A stretch of DNA of 64,000 nt from Kineosporia aurantiaca JCM 3230 (GTDB taxonomy: Bacteria; Actinomycetota; Actinomycetes; Actinomycetales; Kineosporiaceae): positions 310,001 through 374,000 of the forward strand of contig JODP01000012.1 in NCBI GenBank assembly GCA_000719025.1, written 5' to 3'. This document shows, piece after piece, positions 25,659 to 34,699 of the stretch. The first letter of the stretch is position 1. Each line of letters starts with the position of its first letter. The notes beneath the pieces are model-generated. The model made no database searches, was not told the DNA's origin, and was given only the letters and a program-made list of their open reading frames with translations. Both the position numbers and the translations under genes were made by a program.

Positions 25659-27296
25659 TCAGCCCTGGACCGCTCGCAGAGGCGGGGTGTTGCGGGCCTC
25701 ACCCAGGATCCGGGCTGCCGTGCGGTCGCTGACCAGCCAGCCCTCCGTCTCCAGCTCGGCCCGCAGCTCGGCGCCGGTGATCTCCGGACGGCGGTGCACG
25801 ATCCGCACGGCAATGGCCAGGCGCTCCTCCTTCTGCTTCACCGTAGGACGCCCACTGAGCGTCGGCATCGACCCGGTGTCCAAGGACTCGTCGTCCGGGT
25901 CCAGGCGCCGCAGTATCGCGGTGTCGGGGTCCGTCGGCGTCACCGGACCGACCGGCTTGTAGGGCGGAACCGGCGACCACGCGCCGTACACCGATTCGGC
26001 GGCCGGGCTGGAAACGGGGGAGGTTTCGGCCCAGTCCTGCGGATCGGGCCGCCGCGAGGCGACCGCCCCCGACGACCCGCCACCGTTCATCACGGTCCCG
26101 TTGCTGGAAGCGGTCCCGTTCGTGGAGGCGGGCCCGTTCGTGCGGACCTGCGCCGCCGCCCACATGCTCAATGGTTGCTGACCCCGATCACCGGTGGGCA
26201 GAGGAGCGGTCGGAACCTGAGCCCGCGCAGGTTCCGGCTGCACGACCGGACTGCGCTGCGGGGTAGGCGCCGGGGCATCGACGTATGGGGAATCTGGGTA
26301 CTGGGCCCTCGCGTCGGCGGGGACGGGATGGGCAGCGGCAAGGTCGCTCGCGGGAACCAGATCCTCATCCGGGCGCCCGACCCGGGGGACCTGGGGGAAG
26401 GGCTCCACCTCGGGCAGGACCACGACCCGCCGCTCGACCTGAACTTCTTCCTCGAGCGTCTCGATCGGTTCGGCGGGCAGAGGGGTTTCGGGGCGCAGGA
26501 TCGTCTGGACCACCGCTCGCAGGATCGACTCCGGACTGCGGTCGGGCCGCTGATCCGGGCTGGTCCAGCCCACCGCTTCCATCACGGCCTGCGGGGGCAG
26601 GCTTCCGGCCCGCAGCTGCCGGTTCACCACGCGTCGCACCCGGCGGGCATCGCGGCGGGCGCTGGAACGCCGCGGTAGCGAAAGGTTCAGCGCCTCGCGG
26701 GCAGCGGCAGCCGTACCGACGCTGATCCGGGCGCCGGCCGCGTCGCGCTCCCCGGTGCGGGCCATCAGCAGCCGGGTCCGGAACGACTCGATCGGCGAGG
26801 ACAGCCACAGCGACGGCGCGATCGACTCGGCCGGCGCGTGCTGGCTGGCCCGCCACTGCCCCAGTACCTGCTTACCGGTCAGCTCGACCAGGACCGCCCA
26901 CACCGCCGGCGCCGTGATGTGCCAGGGAACCTCGTGCAGTTCACGGGCGGCGAGCGCGTTCAGGACCAGGGTGCCGATGACCCCGCAGTGCGCGGTGAGG
27001 CGCCACCCGGTCATCGGGCGCCCGATCTTGGCTCCCGCGACGTACTGCAGGGAGGCGCCGAGGATCAGCAGGTCCACCAGCAGCGGGAAGCCGCCGGCCA
27101 GGTAGGGCCCGAACGTCGGCTGGGCGGCCTTGTACAGGCTTTGGTAGGACAGCACGGCACCGATCACCGCGACCGGGACCAGCACCACCCGGGCCCACAT
27201 GCTCAGGCGTCGCGCCTGCCGAGCCAGGTCCGCCGCGTCCACCGCGTCTACCCCGTCCACTGCCTGCACCGTCCTGTCGGTCGTCCCATTGCTCAC
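25659..27296 (-). CDS. DUF2637 membrane protein with long linker and C-terminal helix-turn-helix
   Basis: 545 residues from a GTG. About four membrane helices at residues 35-130 (VVLVPVAVIGAVLSYQ, GGFPLLVDLLILGASL, GVIGTLVLNALAA, WAVLVELTG) form the DUF2637 domain, found in Spd-like proteins of actinomycete conjugative elements. A long Pro/Gln-rich linker follows, and the C-terminus (ITGAELRAELETEGWLVSDRTAARIL) looks like a helix-turn-helix. It suggests a relic or component of an integrative element, though no TraB-type translocase is in the window. Confidence 0.75.
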   Translation of the reverse strand: MSNGTTDRTVQAVDGVDAVDAADLARQARRLSMWARVVLVPVAVIGAVLSYQSLYKAAQPTFGPYLAGGFPLLVDLLILGASLQYVAGAKIGRPMTGWRLTAHCGVIGTLVLNALAARELHEVPWHITAPAVWAVLVELTGKQVLGQWRASQHAPAESIAPSLWLSSPIESFRTRLLMARTGERDAAGARISVGTAAAAREALNLSLPRRSSARRDARRVRRVVNRQLRAGSLPPQAVMEAVGWTSPDQRPDRSPESILRAVVQTILRPETPLPAEPIETLEEEVQVERRVVVLPEVEPFPQVPRVGRPDEDLVPASDLAAAHPVPADARAQYPDSPYVDAPAPTPQRSPVVQPEPARAQVPTAPLPTGDRGQQPLSMWAAAQVRTNGPASTNGTASSNGTVMNGGGSSGAVASRRPDPQDWAETSPVSSPAAESVYGAWSPVPPYKPVGPVTPTDPDTAILRRLDPDDESLDTGSMPTLSGRPTVKQKEERLAIAVRIVHRRPEITGAELRAELETEGWLVSDRTAARILGEARNTPPLRAVQG

Positions 27297-27524
27297 GTGA
27301 ACGGCCGTCCCGTCAGCACCACCACCGGCAGCCCCGTACCTGTGCGCACGACTACGTGACGCTGTCCGGCGCTACCCAGCGAACCGATAAGTGCTGGTTT
27401 GGGAAAGCACGCCGCCCATGCTGGCGGCGAGACGTACCTCTTGTCATGTCTGGCTCGCCGATACCAGCGTTACGTTCTGGGGCACGCGCGCACGGTGACG
27501 GTTCCCGCGCTCTACGGTGACCGG

Positions 27525-28085
27525 ATGAGCGGTGAAACGATTCTGCGGCCCTTCCGGGAAGAAGAGCTGAGCGTGTTCGACCAGATCCTGTTCTCCGGGC
27601 CGCACGGTCCGGGCCCTTTCCAGTGGTTCGGGTGGCGCGACACCAGTGCCCTCAAGCGTCGATGGGCAGAGGACTCGCTGCTGGGCGACGACGACGGCAT
27701 CTTCCTGGTCGCCGGCAAGGCCAATGGAGCCGACGGCGCCGAGGACGAACCGCACGGATTCGTCAGCTGGCAGAAGCTGGCGACCGCCAAGTCGTCGTGG
27801 TGCTGGCGGGTAGGCATTGCCCTGTCGGTGTCGTCGCGGGGTAAGGGCGTGGGGACGCGGGCGCAGGCGCTGCTTGTGGAGTACCTGTTCGCGACCACCC
27901 CGGCCCATCGCATCGAGGCCGGCACCGATGTGGAGAACATCGCCGAGCAGAGGGCGCTGGAGAAGGCCGGGTTCCGGCGGGAGGGCGTGTTGCGGGGTCA
28001 CATCTTCCGCGCGGGCGCCTGGCGGGACTCCGTGGTCTACGGGATTTTGCGTACGGACGTCGGGAGCGGCGACGGGGTCGGCTGA
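27525..28085 (+). CDS. GNAT-family N-acetyltransferase
   Basis: 186 residues from an ATG. The fold is shown by ILRPFREEEL, the acetyl-CoA loop SSRGKGVGTRAQALLVEYLF, and GTDVENIAEQRALEKAGFRREGVLRG, the classic RimJ/RimL-type ending. Substrates may be protein N-termini or small amines. It ends 23 bases before the coiled-coil gene and may share its transcript. Confidence 0.88.
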   Translation: MSGETILRPFREEELSVFDQILFSGPHGPGPFQWFGWRDTSALKRRWAEDSLLGDDDGIFLVAGKANGADGAEDEPHGFVSWQKLATAKSSWCWRVGIALSVSSRGKGVGTRAQALLVEYLFATTPAHRIEAGTDVENIAEQRALEKAGFRREGVLRGHIFRAGAWRDSVVYGILRTDVGSGDGVG

Positions 28086-28108
28086 CCCTTCGGCGGGTGG
28101 GGGCGTTG

Positions 28109-29149
28109 ATGCGCGAGACTGCGAGGGTGAGCACGCAACTCCCGGAGACCACCGAAGCCAGCGATCTCAGCCTGACCCGAACGCCGGAACAACCTCCGGC
28201 CAAGACAGCAGGCAAAGTAGCGGAGAAGGCCGAGGGCAAGTGCGGCCTGGACGGCTGCGACGAGCCGCTGCCCCCGCGGCCGCTGGATGAGCTGGGGCGC
28301 CCAAAGGGCGGGCGACGCGCTCGCTACTGCTCCAAAGCGCACGCTGATGCCGCCTCCCGGCAGCGCCGCACCAACGACCTGGCCGCAGTGGCTGATCCGC
28401 TGGCGCTGGCCCGGGAGGCCACGGCCGGGGTGCTTCCCGTCGCCAGGCAGCTCAGCGAGCAGCTGACCAGCCTCGTCGCCCGCTTCGAGCAGGCCGAGAA
28501 CGGAGCCCTCGCCCGGGTCCAGGCGGCCGAGACCGAAGCGGAACAGGCGCACGGCGAGGCCGCCCGCGCCGCGGAGTCCGAGCAACAGGCCGAACTCGCC
28601 CGCCGCGAAGCCCTCGCAGCCGCCCGCCGGGACCGGGAGGAAAAAGACCAGGCACTGCGCCGAGCCGAACAAGCGCAGGCCGAGGTGCAGCAGGTCCGCG
28701 ACGACGCCTGGAAACAGATCGCCGAGCACGAACGCGCCCGGGGTCAGGCCGAGGCCGAACTCGCCACCCTCCGCACGGCTCTGGAGACCCTGCGCCGCGA
28801 GCACGCCACGCTGCTGGACACCGCCCAGGACCAGCACACCCGCATCACGGCCCTGGACCTTCAGCTGGCCACGACCGGTGTGGAGCTCCGTCAGGCCGGT
28901 GACCGCGTCACCGACCTCACCGTCCGCCTGGACCAGGCGGGGCAGCAGATCCAGGCCGCGGCCGAACGTCACGAGGCTGAGGTGACGCGCGTGCGCGAAG
29001 CCGCTCAGGACGAGATCACCCAGCTCAGGAAGCAACTCAAAGAGCAGCTACAGGCGGCGAACTCCAGCAGCCCCGCACCCGCACCCCGTGCCTCCAGCAC
29101 CTCCAAGCCGAGCGGCCGTCGCCCCCGAGTGGCCGGCAAACGCAAATAA
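28109..29149 (+). CDS. Zinc-finger-like and coiled-coil protein of unknown function
   Basis: 346 residues from the ATG at 28109; a GTG at 28097 is in frame, but the G-rich ribosome-binding stretch suits the ATG. A short Cys/His cluster (KCGLDGCDEP, then RYCSKAHADAASRQRR) looks like a zinc-binding DNA-contact element. It is followed by about 230 residues of Ala/Glu/Arg/Gln heptad coiled coil and a basic Pro/Ser tail. The layout recalls KfrA-like or plasmid-partition-associated DNA-binding proteins. Function not known. Confidence 0.65.
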   Translation: MRETARVSTQLPETTEASDLSLTRTPEQPPAKTAGKVAEKAEGKCGLDGCDEPLPPRPLDELGRPKGGRRARYCSKAHADAASRQRRTNDLAAVADPLALAREATAGVLPVARQLSEQLTSLVARFEQAENGALARVQAAETEAEQAHGEAARAAESEQQAELARREALAAARRDREEKDQALRRAEQAQAEVQQVRDDAWKQIAEHERARGQAEAELATLRTALETLRREHATLLDTAQDQHTRITALDLQLATTGVELRQAGDRVTDLTVRLDQAGQQIQAAAERHEAEVTRVREAAQDEITQLRKQLKEQLQAANSSSPAPAPRASSTSKPSGRRPRVAGKRK

Positions 29150-29189
29150 TGGTGTGCCCGCCCGGGGGCGCGTGTACTAGCGTCCACCG

Positions 29190-30254
29190 GTGCGCCAGAC
29201 AGCCGATATCGAAGACCTGATCGCCCTCATCAAGCGCACTTTCGGAACAACCGCCCAGGTCACGGGGGTCGACCGGCTGCGCGGGGGTACGAAGAAGGGC
29301 GTCTACCGCCTGCACCTGGACCAGGTGCCCACCGGGAGCGTCATCGTCTACAGCTGGGCGGACGAGGAGAATTTCTGGCCCGCCGCCGGGGACAAGAACG
29401 ACGGGACAGTCGCCGGAACCGCGGCAGCGCACGACCCCCGCGATCCCTTCGCACCCGCGAGCGGGTACTCGCGATACCTGGCCGCGCAGCAGATGCTCGA
29501 GGGTCTGGGGATCCGCACCTGCCGTGTCTACCTGGCCGACGACACGAAGCAGGAGTACCCGGCCGAGGTCGCCGTGGTCGAGGACCTGCCCGGCGGGAAC
29601 CTCGAGGCGCTGTACGGCACCGACCCCGTACGCGCCGAGGACGCGACGAAAGACCTCGCCACCGCTCTCAAGCTCATGCACGCTCACCGTGCTCCCACCT
29701 ACGGAACCCTCGAGCAAGTCGCCCGGGGCAGCGAGGTCCTCGGAACATCCTGCGAGCAGGTCATCCTCGAGCGCGCCCTGGTCGACCTGGACGAAGGCGC
29801 TCGCCGCGACCCCCGGCTGGGCCGGCAGAAGACAAGGCTGCGTGAACGTCTGCTGGAACTGCGCGCGAGGGTTGAGTCGCGGCAGGAGTACTCGCTGATC
29901 CACGGCGAGCTCGGCCCGGACCACGTCCTGGTGACCGCCGACCATCAGCACCCCCCGCAGCCCACGCAGTCGGTCCTCATCGACATCGAGGGTCTGCTGT
30001 TCTTCGACGTCGAATGGGAGCACGTGTTCCTGGAACTGCGCTTCCACGAGCACTACCGGCTGCTCGCGGGGGACATGGTTCTGGACCAGCAGCGCCTCGA
30101 CCTGTACCGCCTGGCCATCCGCCTGGCCCTGGTCGCCGGGCCGCTGCGCCTGCTGGACGGCGACTTCCCCGACCGCGAGTTCATGCAGCAGATCGCCGAG
30201 GGCAACCTTCAGGCGGCCCTCGCCCTCCTCCCCGAAGAGACGACCCATGCGTAG
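29190..30254 (+). CDS. Phosphotransferase (APH-like) family protein
   Basis: 354 residues from a GTG. Kinase-like features are the loop RLRGGTKKGVYRL, LIHGELGPDHVLV (catalytic loop; HGEL replaces the common HGDL, so Glu stands where Asp is usual) and VLIDIEGLLFFDVEWE (metal site). The substrate is unknown. The stop overlaps the start of the methyltransferase gene by eight bases, so the two are translationally coupled and probably act in one small pathway. Confidence 0.75.
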   Translation: MRQTADIEDLIALIKRTFGTTAQVTGVDRLRGGTKKGVYRLHLDQVPTGSVIVYSWADEENFWPAAGDKNDGTVAGTAAAHDPRDPFAPASGYSRYLAAQQMLEGLGIRTCRVYLADDTKQEYPAEVAVVEDLPGGNLEALYGTDPVRAEDATKDLATALKLMHAHRAPTYGTLEQVARGSEVLGTSCEQVILERALVDLDEGARRDPRLGRQKTRLRERLLELRARVESRQEYSLIHGELGPDHVLVTADHQHPPQPTQSVLIDIEGLLFFDVEWEHVFLELRFHEHYRLLAGDMVLDQQRLDLYRLAIRLALVAGPLRLLDGDFPDREFMQQIAEGNLQAALALLPEETTHA

Positions 30255-31002
30255 CTACGAAGATCTCGTGTCCGAAGCCGAGCAGGCCGACGTCACCGGC
30301 TGGGACTTCTCCTGGCTGGAAGGACGGGCTACGGAGGAACGCCCACCCTGGGGTTACGCCCGCCACCTGGCCGAGAGGCTGCCGCAGGCCAAACGCGCGC
30401 TGGACCTGGACACCGGGGGTGGAGAAATCATCGCCGGGGTACCGGACCTGCCCGAGCACATGACCGTCACCGAGGCCTGGCCGCCCAACGCGCGTAAGGC
30501 CGAGGACCTGCTCAAACCCCGCGGCGTGGACGTCGTCCAGGCCGAAGGTGGGCACCTGCCCTTCGGGGACGCCACCTTCGACCTGGTCACCAGCCGCCAC
30601 CCCGTCGTCCCGCACTGGGCCGAGATCGCCCGGGTCCTCACCGACGGCGGCACCTACTTCGCCCAGCACGTCGGCCCGGCCTCAGGGTTCGAACTGATCG
30701 AGTACTTCCTCGGCCCCCTCCCCGAGAACCGCAAAGGCCGCGACCCCGAACGAGAAGCACAGGACGCCCGCGACGCCGGCCTCGACATCATCGACGTGCG
30801 CACAGCCCGCTGCCGCATGGAGTTCCATGACGTCGGCGCGATCGTCTGGATCCTCCGTAAGTGCGTCTGGTGGGTACCCGGCTTCGAAGTCGCCCTGTAC
30901 GAGGAACAGCTACGGGCCCTGGACGCATCAATGAGGGACGCCCGACCGTTCGTCGCCCACTCCTCCCGCACCCTGTTCGAAGCCCGCCGCCGCGCCCGGT
31001 AA
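30247..31002 (+). CDS. SAM-dependent methyltransferase-like protein
   Basis: 251 residues. ALDLDTGGGEII replaces the usual DxGxGxG motif I, followed by VTEAWPPNARKAEDLL, AEGGHLPFGDATFDLVTSRH and IARVLTDGGTYFAQHVG. The fold matches Methyltransf_11 proteins. The C-terminal third (CRMEFHDVGAIVWILRKCVWWVPGF) is conserved in actinobacterial relatives, where it may form the substrate pocket. Overlaps the phosphotransferase gene by eight bases. Confidence 0.82.
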   Translation: MRSYEDLVSEAEQADVTGWDFSWLEGRATEERPPWGYARHLAERLPQAKRALDLDTGGGEIIAGVPDLPEHMTVTEAWPPNARKAEDLLKPRGVDVVQAEGGHLPFGDATFDLVTSRHPVVPHWAEIARVLTDGGTYFAQHVGPASGFELIEYFLGPLPENRKGRDPEREAQDARDAGLDIIDVRTARCRMEFHDVGAIVWILRKCVWWVPGFEVALYEEQLRALDASMRDARPFVAHSSRTLFEARRRAR

Positions 31003-31025
31003 CGACCTGGACCTTCCCTAGCGGC

Positions 31026-31691
31026 TCAGTGCTCGGCGGAGAGCGCCAACTCCACCCCGAACCCGATCAGCACCGAACCCGTCACCGCATCCAGCGACTT
31101 CTGCGCCGTCTGCCGCTTCACCCGAAGCCGCCGCAACAACGCCCCCAGCTGCTCGACCCCCAGGATCAGCAGGGTGAACCAGGCCAGCCCCTCCACATCG
31201 TGCACCAGCGCCAGCAGCACCCCCATCAGCAGGTGCGAGGTCCCCGCCGGAATGAACTGCGGCAGCATCGCCATGTAGAACACCCCGATCTTGGGGTTGA
31301 GCAGATTCGTCGTCAGACCCCGCCGGTACGAGACCAGCACCGGCACCGGCCGGACCGCCCCCAACGCCCGGGAACCACCCGGGTTCAGGGCGGAAGGCGC
31401 CCGCCGCAAAGAGCGCAGCATGCCGACGCCCATCCACAGCAGGTACGCCGCACCCGCCAGACGCAACGCGGTGTACGCCGTTTCGGAAGCCGTCAGCAAC
31501 GCGGTGGCCCCACCCGCAGCCGCCGCACCCCAGATCAGGGCACCCGTACTGATCCCCACCGCCGTAGCGAAAGCGTTCGCGCGCCCGTGCGTGGCCGCAC
31601 TCCGCAGAACCAGAGCCGTGTCCAGACCCGGAATCAGGGTCAGCAGACCAGCGACAACAGCGAACGAGGCAACCGCCGAGAGAAGCTCCAC
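31026..31691 (-). CDS. LysE/RhtB-family amino-acid exporter
   Basis: 221 residues from the GTG at 31691; the frame is open to 31748, but the extra residues are polar and unlike the family N-terminus. Six membrane segments are visible, with the signature GLLTLIPGLDTALVLRSAATHGR near the N-terminus and LLNPKIGVFYMAMLPQFI in the middle. It exports amino acids or related metabolites; the substrate is unknown. Divergent from the iron importer, 100 bases away. Confidence 0.88.
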   Translation of the reverse strand: MELLSAVASFAVVAGLLTLIPGLDTALVLRSAATHGRANAFATAVGISTGALIWGAAAAGGATALLTASETAYTALRLAGAAYLLWMGVGMLRSLRRAPSALNPGGSRALGAVRPVPVLVSYRRGLTTNLLNPKIGVFYMAMLPQFIPAGTSHLLMGVLLALVHDVEGLAWFTLLILGVEQLGALLRRLRVKRQTAQKSLDAVTGSVLIGFGVELALSAEH

Positions 31692-31766
31692 GGACCCCCA
31701 TGATGCCCGATCCTCACAATCGGATAAACGACCGCGATCACAGCCCACCCCTACAGACAGGAAAAG

Positions 31767-31785
31767 TGAGGTTAGCCTAAGCTCA
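31767..31785 (+). promoter_or_regulatory. Iron box (IdeR/DmdR-type operator)
   Basis: TGAGGTTAGCCTAAGCTCA is a 19-base near-perfect palindrome (eight of nine arm pairs) resembling the actinobacterial DtxR/IdeR/DmdR site. It ends six bases before the GTG of the first permease gene, where iron-loaded repressor would block transcription of the importer operon. Confidence 0.85.
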
Positions 31786-31791
31786 CCCCTC

Positions 31792-32805
31792 GTGCTCTCC
31801 GCCCCACCTCACCCACCAGCACGCCTGACCGTGCTTACGGGCCTGACCCTCCTCGCGCTGCTCACCATCGCCGCGAGCCTGATGTTCGGCAGCAGCCGCC
31901 TCACCCCCGCCCAGGTCACCGACACCCTCCTGCACGGCGGAACCAGCCAACTGCATGCCATCGTCTACGGCGTCCGCATCCCCCGCACCGCCGTCGGCAT
32001 CGTCGTCGGAGCCTGCCTCGGCGTCGCCGGAGCCCTGATGCAGGGCCACACCCGCAACCCGCTCGCCGACCCCGGCATCTTCGGCGTCTCCGCCGGCGCC
32101 GGCCTCGCCGTGGTCATCGGCGTCTACGCCTTCGGCGTCTCCGGCAGCGGCTACGACGTCCTCTTCGCCCTGATCGGCGCCCTGCTCGCCAGCGTCGCGG
32201 TGTTCTCCATCACCGCCGCCGGCAGCGGCACCGCCAGCCCCGTCCCGCTGGCCCTGGCCGGCACCGCCGTCTCCGCCCTGCTCGACGCCCTCACCTCGTT
32301 CATCGTGCTGTCCGACCGCGACGCCCTGAACGCCTACCGACTCTGGGTCGTCGGCTCCCTCTCCGGCCGCGCCCTCGACATCACCTACTCCGTCCTGCCC
32401 TTCGCCATCGCCGGCCTGATCCTCGCCGCCCTCAACACCCGCGCCCTGGACAACCTCAGCCTCGGCACCGAAATGGCCCAGGGACTGGGGGAGAACGTGC
32501 TCCGCGCCCGCCTCACCGGCCTGGCCGCGATCACCCTCCTGACCGCCGCCGCCACCGCGGCCGCCGGACCCGTCGGCTTCGTCGGACTCGTCGTACCCCA
32601 CATCGCCCGCGCCACCGTCGGCGTCGGCCACCGCTACACCCTGACCGCCTGCGCCCTGCTCGGCATCGCCCTCGTCCTGGGCGCCGACGTCATCGGCCGC
32701 CTGATCGGCGGCACCGGCGAGATCGAGGTCGGCATCGTCCTAGCCGTGCTCGGCGGCCCCTTCTTCATCTACGTGGCCCGCCGCCGATCGCTGGTCGCCC
32801 TATGA
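31792..32805 (+). CDS. Iron-siderophore ABC transporter permease 1 (FecCD family)
   Basis: 337 residues from a GTG just after the iron box. No leader with a ribosome-binding site is seen, so the message may be leaderless. About ten membrane segments; family signatures are IPRTAVGIVVGACLGVAGALMQG, NPLADPGIFGVSAGA, LGENVLRARL and GPVGFVGLVVPHIAR (coupling to the ATPase). It overlaps the second permease gene by four bases. Imports ferric siderophores together with the following three genes. Confidence 0.92.
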   Translation: MLSAPPHPPARLTVLTGLTLLALLTIAASLMFGSSRLTPAQVTDTLLHGGTSQLHAIVYGVRIPRTAVGIVVGACLGVAGALMQGHTRNPLADPGIFGVSAGAGLAVVIGVYAFGVSGSGYDVLFALIGALLASVAVFSITAAGSGTASPVPLALAGTAVSALLDALTSFIVLSDRDALNAYRLWVVGSLSGRALDITYSVLPFAIAGLILAALNTRALDNLSLGTEMAQGLGENVLRARLTGLAAITLLTAAATAAAGPVGFVGLVVPHIARATVGVGHRYTLTACALLGIALVLGADVIGRLIGGTGEIEVGIVLAVLGGPFFIYVARRRSLVAL

Positions 32806-33890
32806 GCAACACCGCGATCACCCCAGCCCCAGCCAAACCAGCCGACCGTGGCGTGAAAGTCGGCCCGTTCGGCGTCCCCTGGCGCCCCCGCGCCCTGGCC
32901 ACCTCACTCGCCGCCCTCGCCCTCCTACTCGTCCTGATCGTCGCCGGAGTCGCCCAGGGCTCCACCACCCTCGCCCCCGGCGACGTCATCCGCACCCTCC
33001 TCGGCGGCGGCACCTACCCCCAGCACCTCATCGTCTTCGACCTGCGCCTACCCCGCGTCCTCACCGGCGTCCTGGTCGGAATCTGCCTCGGGGTAGCCGG
33101 AGCCCTCACCCAGACCTTCACCAACAACCCGCTCGCCACCCCCGACGTCATCGGCGTCACCGCCGGAGCCTCCAGCGGAGCCGTCGCCGCCATCCTGATC
33201 GGCGGGGGATCCTTCACCGTCACCAACACCCTGCTCAGCAGCGGCATCCCGGTCGCCGCCACCGCCGGCGCCCTCCTGGCCTCCGCCCTGGTCTACGGCC
33301 TGGGCTGGCGCAACGGCGTCGACAGCTACCGCCTGATCCTCGTCGGCATCGGCGTCCAGTCCGTCCTCACCGCCCTGACCAGCTACCTCCTGGTCCGCGC
33401 CCAGATCCAGGACGCCACCCGCGCCGCCGCCTGGCTGGTCGGCAGCCTCACCGGCGCCTCCTGGACCAGCTTCTGGCCCCTGCTGATCGTCACCGCCGTC
33501 TTCACCCCGATCGCCATCGCCTGCTCCGCCCCCCTGGCCGTCGCCCAACTCGGCGACGAAACCGCCACCAGCGTCGGCCTCGGCGTCCAACGCCACCGCC
33601 TCCTGATCATCGCCCTGGCCGTCATCCTCACCGGCGCCGCCGTAGCCGCCGCCGGCCCGATCGGATTCGTCGCCTTCGTCGTCCCCCAGATCGCCCTGCG
33701 CACCACCGGCGCCTCCCGCCCCCCGATCATCGCCTCCGGCCTGCTCGGCGCCGCCCTGGTGATCGGCGCCGACCTCGCCTCCCGAACCCTGTTCCCGTAC
33801 CAGATCCCGGTCGGCCTGCTCACCACCGTCGTCGGCGCCCCCTACCTGATCTGGCTCCTCATCCGCCACCGCAAGGAGCTGGCCCGATGA
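32802..33890 (+). CDS. Iron-siderophore ABC transporter permease 2 (FecCD family)
   Basis: 362 residues. Signatures parallel the first permease: LPRVLTGVLVGICLGVAGAL, NPLATPDVIGVTAGASSGA, GVQRHRLLI and GPIGFVAFVVPQIALR. A 30-residue polar N-terminus precedes the first helix. Overlaps both neighbours by four bases (ATGA), so the operon is translationally coupled. Forms a heterodimeric channel with permease 1. Confidence 0.92.
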   Translation: MSNTAITPAPAKPADRGVKVGPFGVPWRPRALATSLAALALLLVLIVAGVAQGSTTLAPGDVIRTLLGGGTYPQHLIVFDLRLPRVLTGVLVGICLGVAGALTQTFTNNPLATPDVIGVTAGASSGAVAAILIGGGSFTVTNTLLSSGIPVAATAGALLASALVYGLGWRNGVDSYRLILVGIGVQSVLTALTSYLLVRAQIQDATRAAAWLVGSLTGASWTSFWPLLIVTAVFTPIAIACSAPLAVAQLGDETATSVGLGVQRHRLLIIALAVILTGAAVAAAGPIGFVAFVVPQIALRTTGASRPPIIASGLLGAALVIGADLASRTLFPYQIPVGLLTTVVGAPYLIWLLIRHRKELAR

Positions 33891-34699
33891 CCACCCCCGT
33901 TCTCCAGGCGCACGCCCTCAAGGTCGCCTACGAAGGCCGCACGGTCATCGACGGCCTCGACCTGAGCATCACCCAGGGCCAGATCACCACCTTCGTCGGC
34001 GCCAACGGCAGCGGAAAATCCACCCTGCTGAAAACCCTCGGCCGGATCCTGAAACCCACCGCCGGGAACGTCACCCTCGAAGGCCGCCCCATCCGCGAAC
34101 TGACCACCAAAGACGTCGCCCGCCGCCTCGCCATCCTCCCGCAAAGCCCCACCGCCCCCGCCGGAATCACCGTCCGCGACCTGGTCATGCGCGGCCGCAA
34201 CCCGCACCAGACCTGGGCCCGCCCCTGGTCCGCCGAAGACGCCCGGATCGTCGCCGACGCCCTCGCCGAGACCGGCCTCACCGAAGTCGCCGACCGCGAC
34301 GTCTCCGCCCTGTCCGGAGGCCAGCGCCAACGCGTCTGGATCGCCCTGGTCGTCGCCCAACAGGCCGCCACCCTCCTGCTCGACGAACCCACCACCTACC
34401 TCGACCTCACCCACCAACTCTCCGTCCTGCGCCTGGTCCGCCGGATCAACACCGACACCGGCGCCACCGTCGTGATGGTCCTGCACGACCTCTCACTCGC
34501 CGCCCGCTACTCCGACCGCCTCGTCGTCCTCGCCGACGGAGCCGTCGTCGCCGACGGACCCCCGGAAACCGTCCTTACCCCCGAAACCCTGCGCACCGCA
34601 TTCGCCCTCCACGCCCGCGTCGTCCCCGACCCCGTCACCGGAACCCCCCTCGTCGTCCCCGAAGCCGACGACCACCTCCCTACAGAAAGCCCCGCATGA
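33887..34699 (+). CDS. Iron-siderophore ABC transporter ATP-binding protein
   Basis: 270 residues. Walker A GANGSGKST, Q-loop LPQSP, signature LSGGQRQRVWIALVVAQ, Walker B TLLLDEPTTYLD and switch His in VLHDLSLAARYSD are all intact. This is the FepC/FecE type. Overlaps the permease before and the lipoprotein after by four bases each. Confidence 0.93.
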   Translation: MTTPVLQAHALKVAYEGRTVIDGLDLSITQGQITTFVGANGSGKSTLLKTLGRILKPTAGNVTLEGRPIRELTTKDVARRLAILPQSPTAPAGITVRDLVMRGRNPHQTWARPWSAEDARIVADALAETGLTEVADRDVSALSGGQRQRVWIALVVAQQAATLLLDEPTTYLDLTHQLSVLRLVRRINTDTGATVVMVLHDLSLAARYSDRLVVLADGAVVADGPPETVLTPETLRTAFALHARVVPDPVTGTPLVVPEADDHLPTESPA

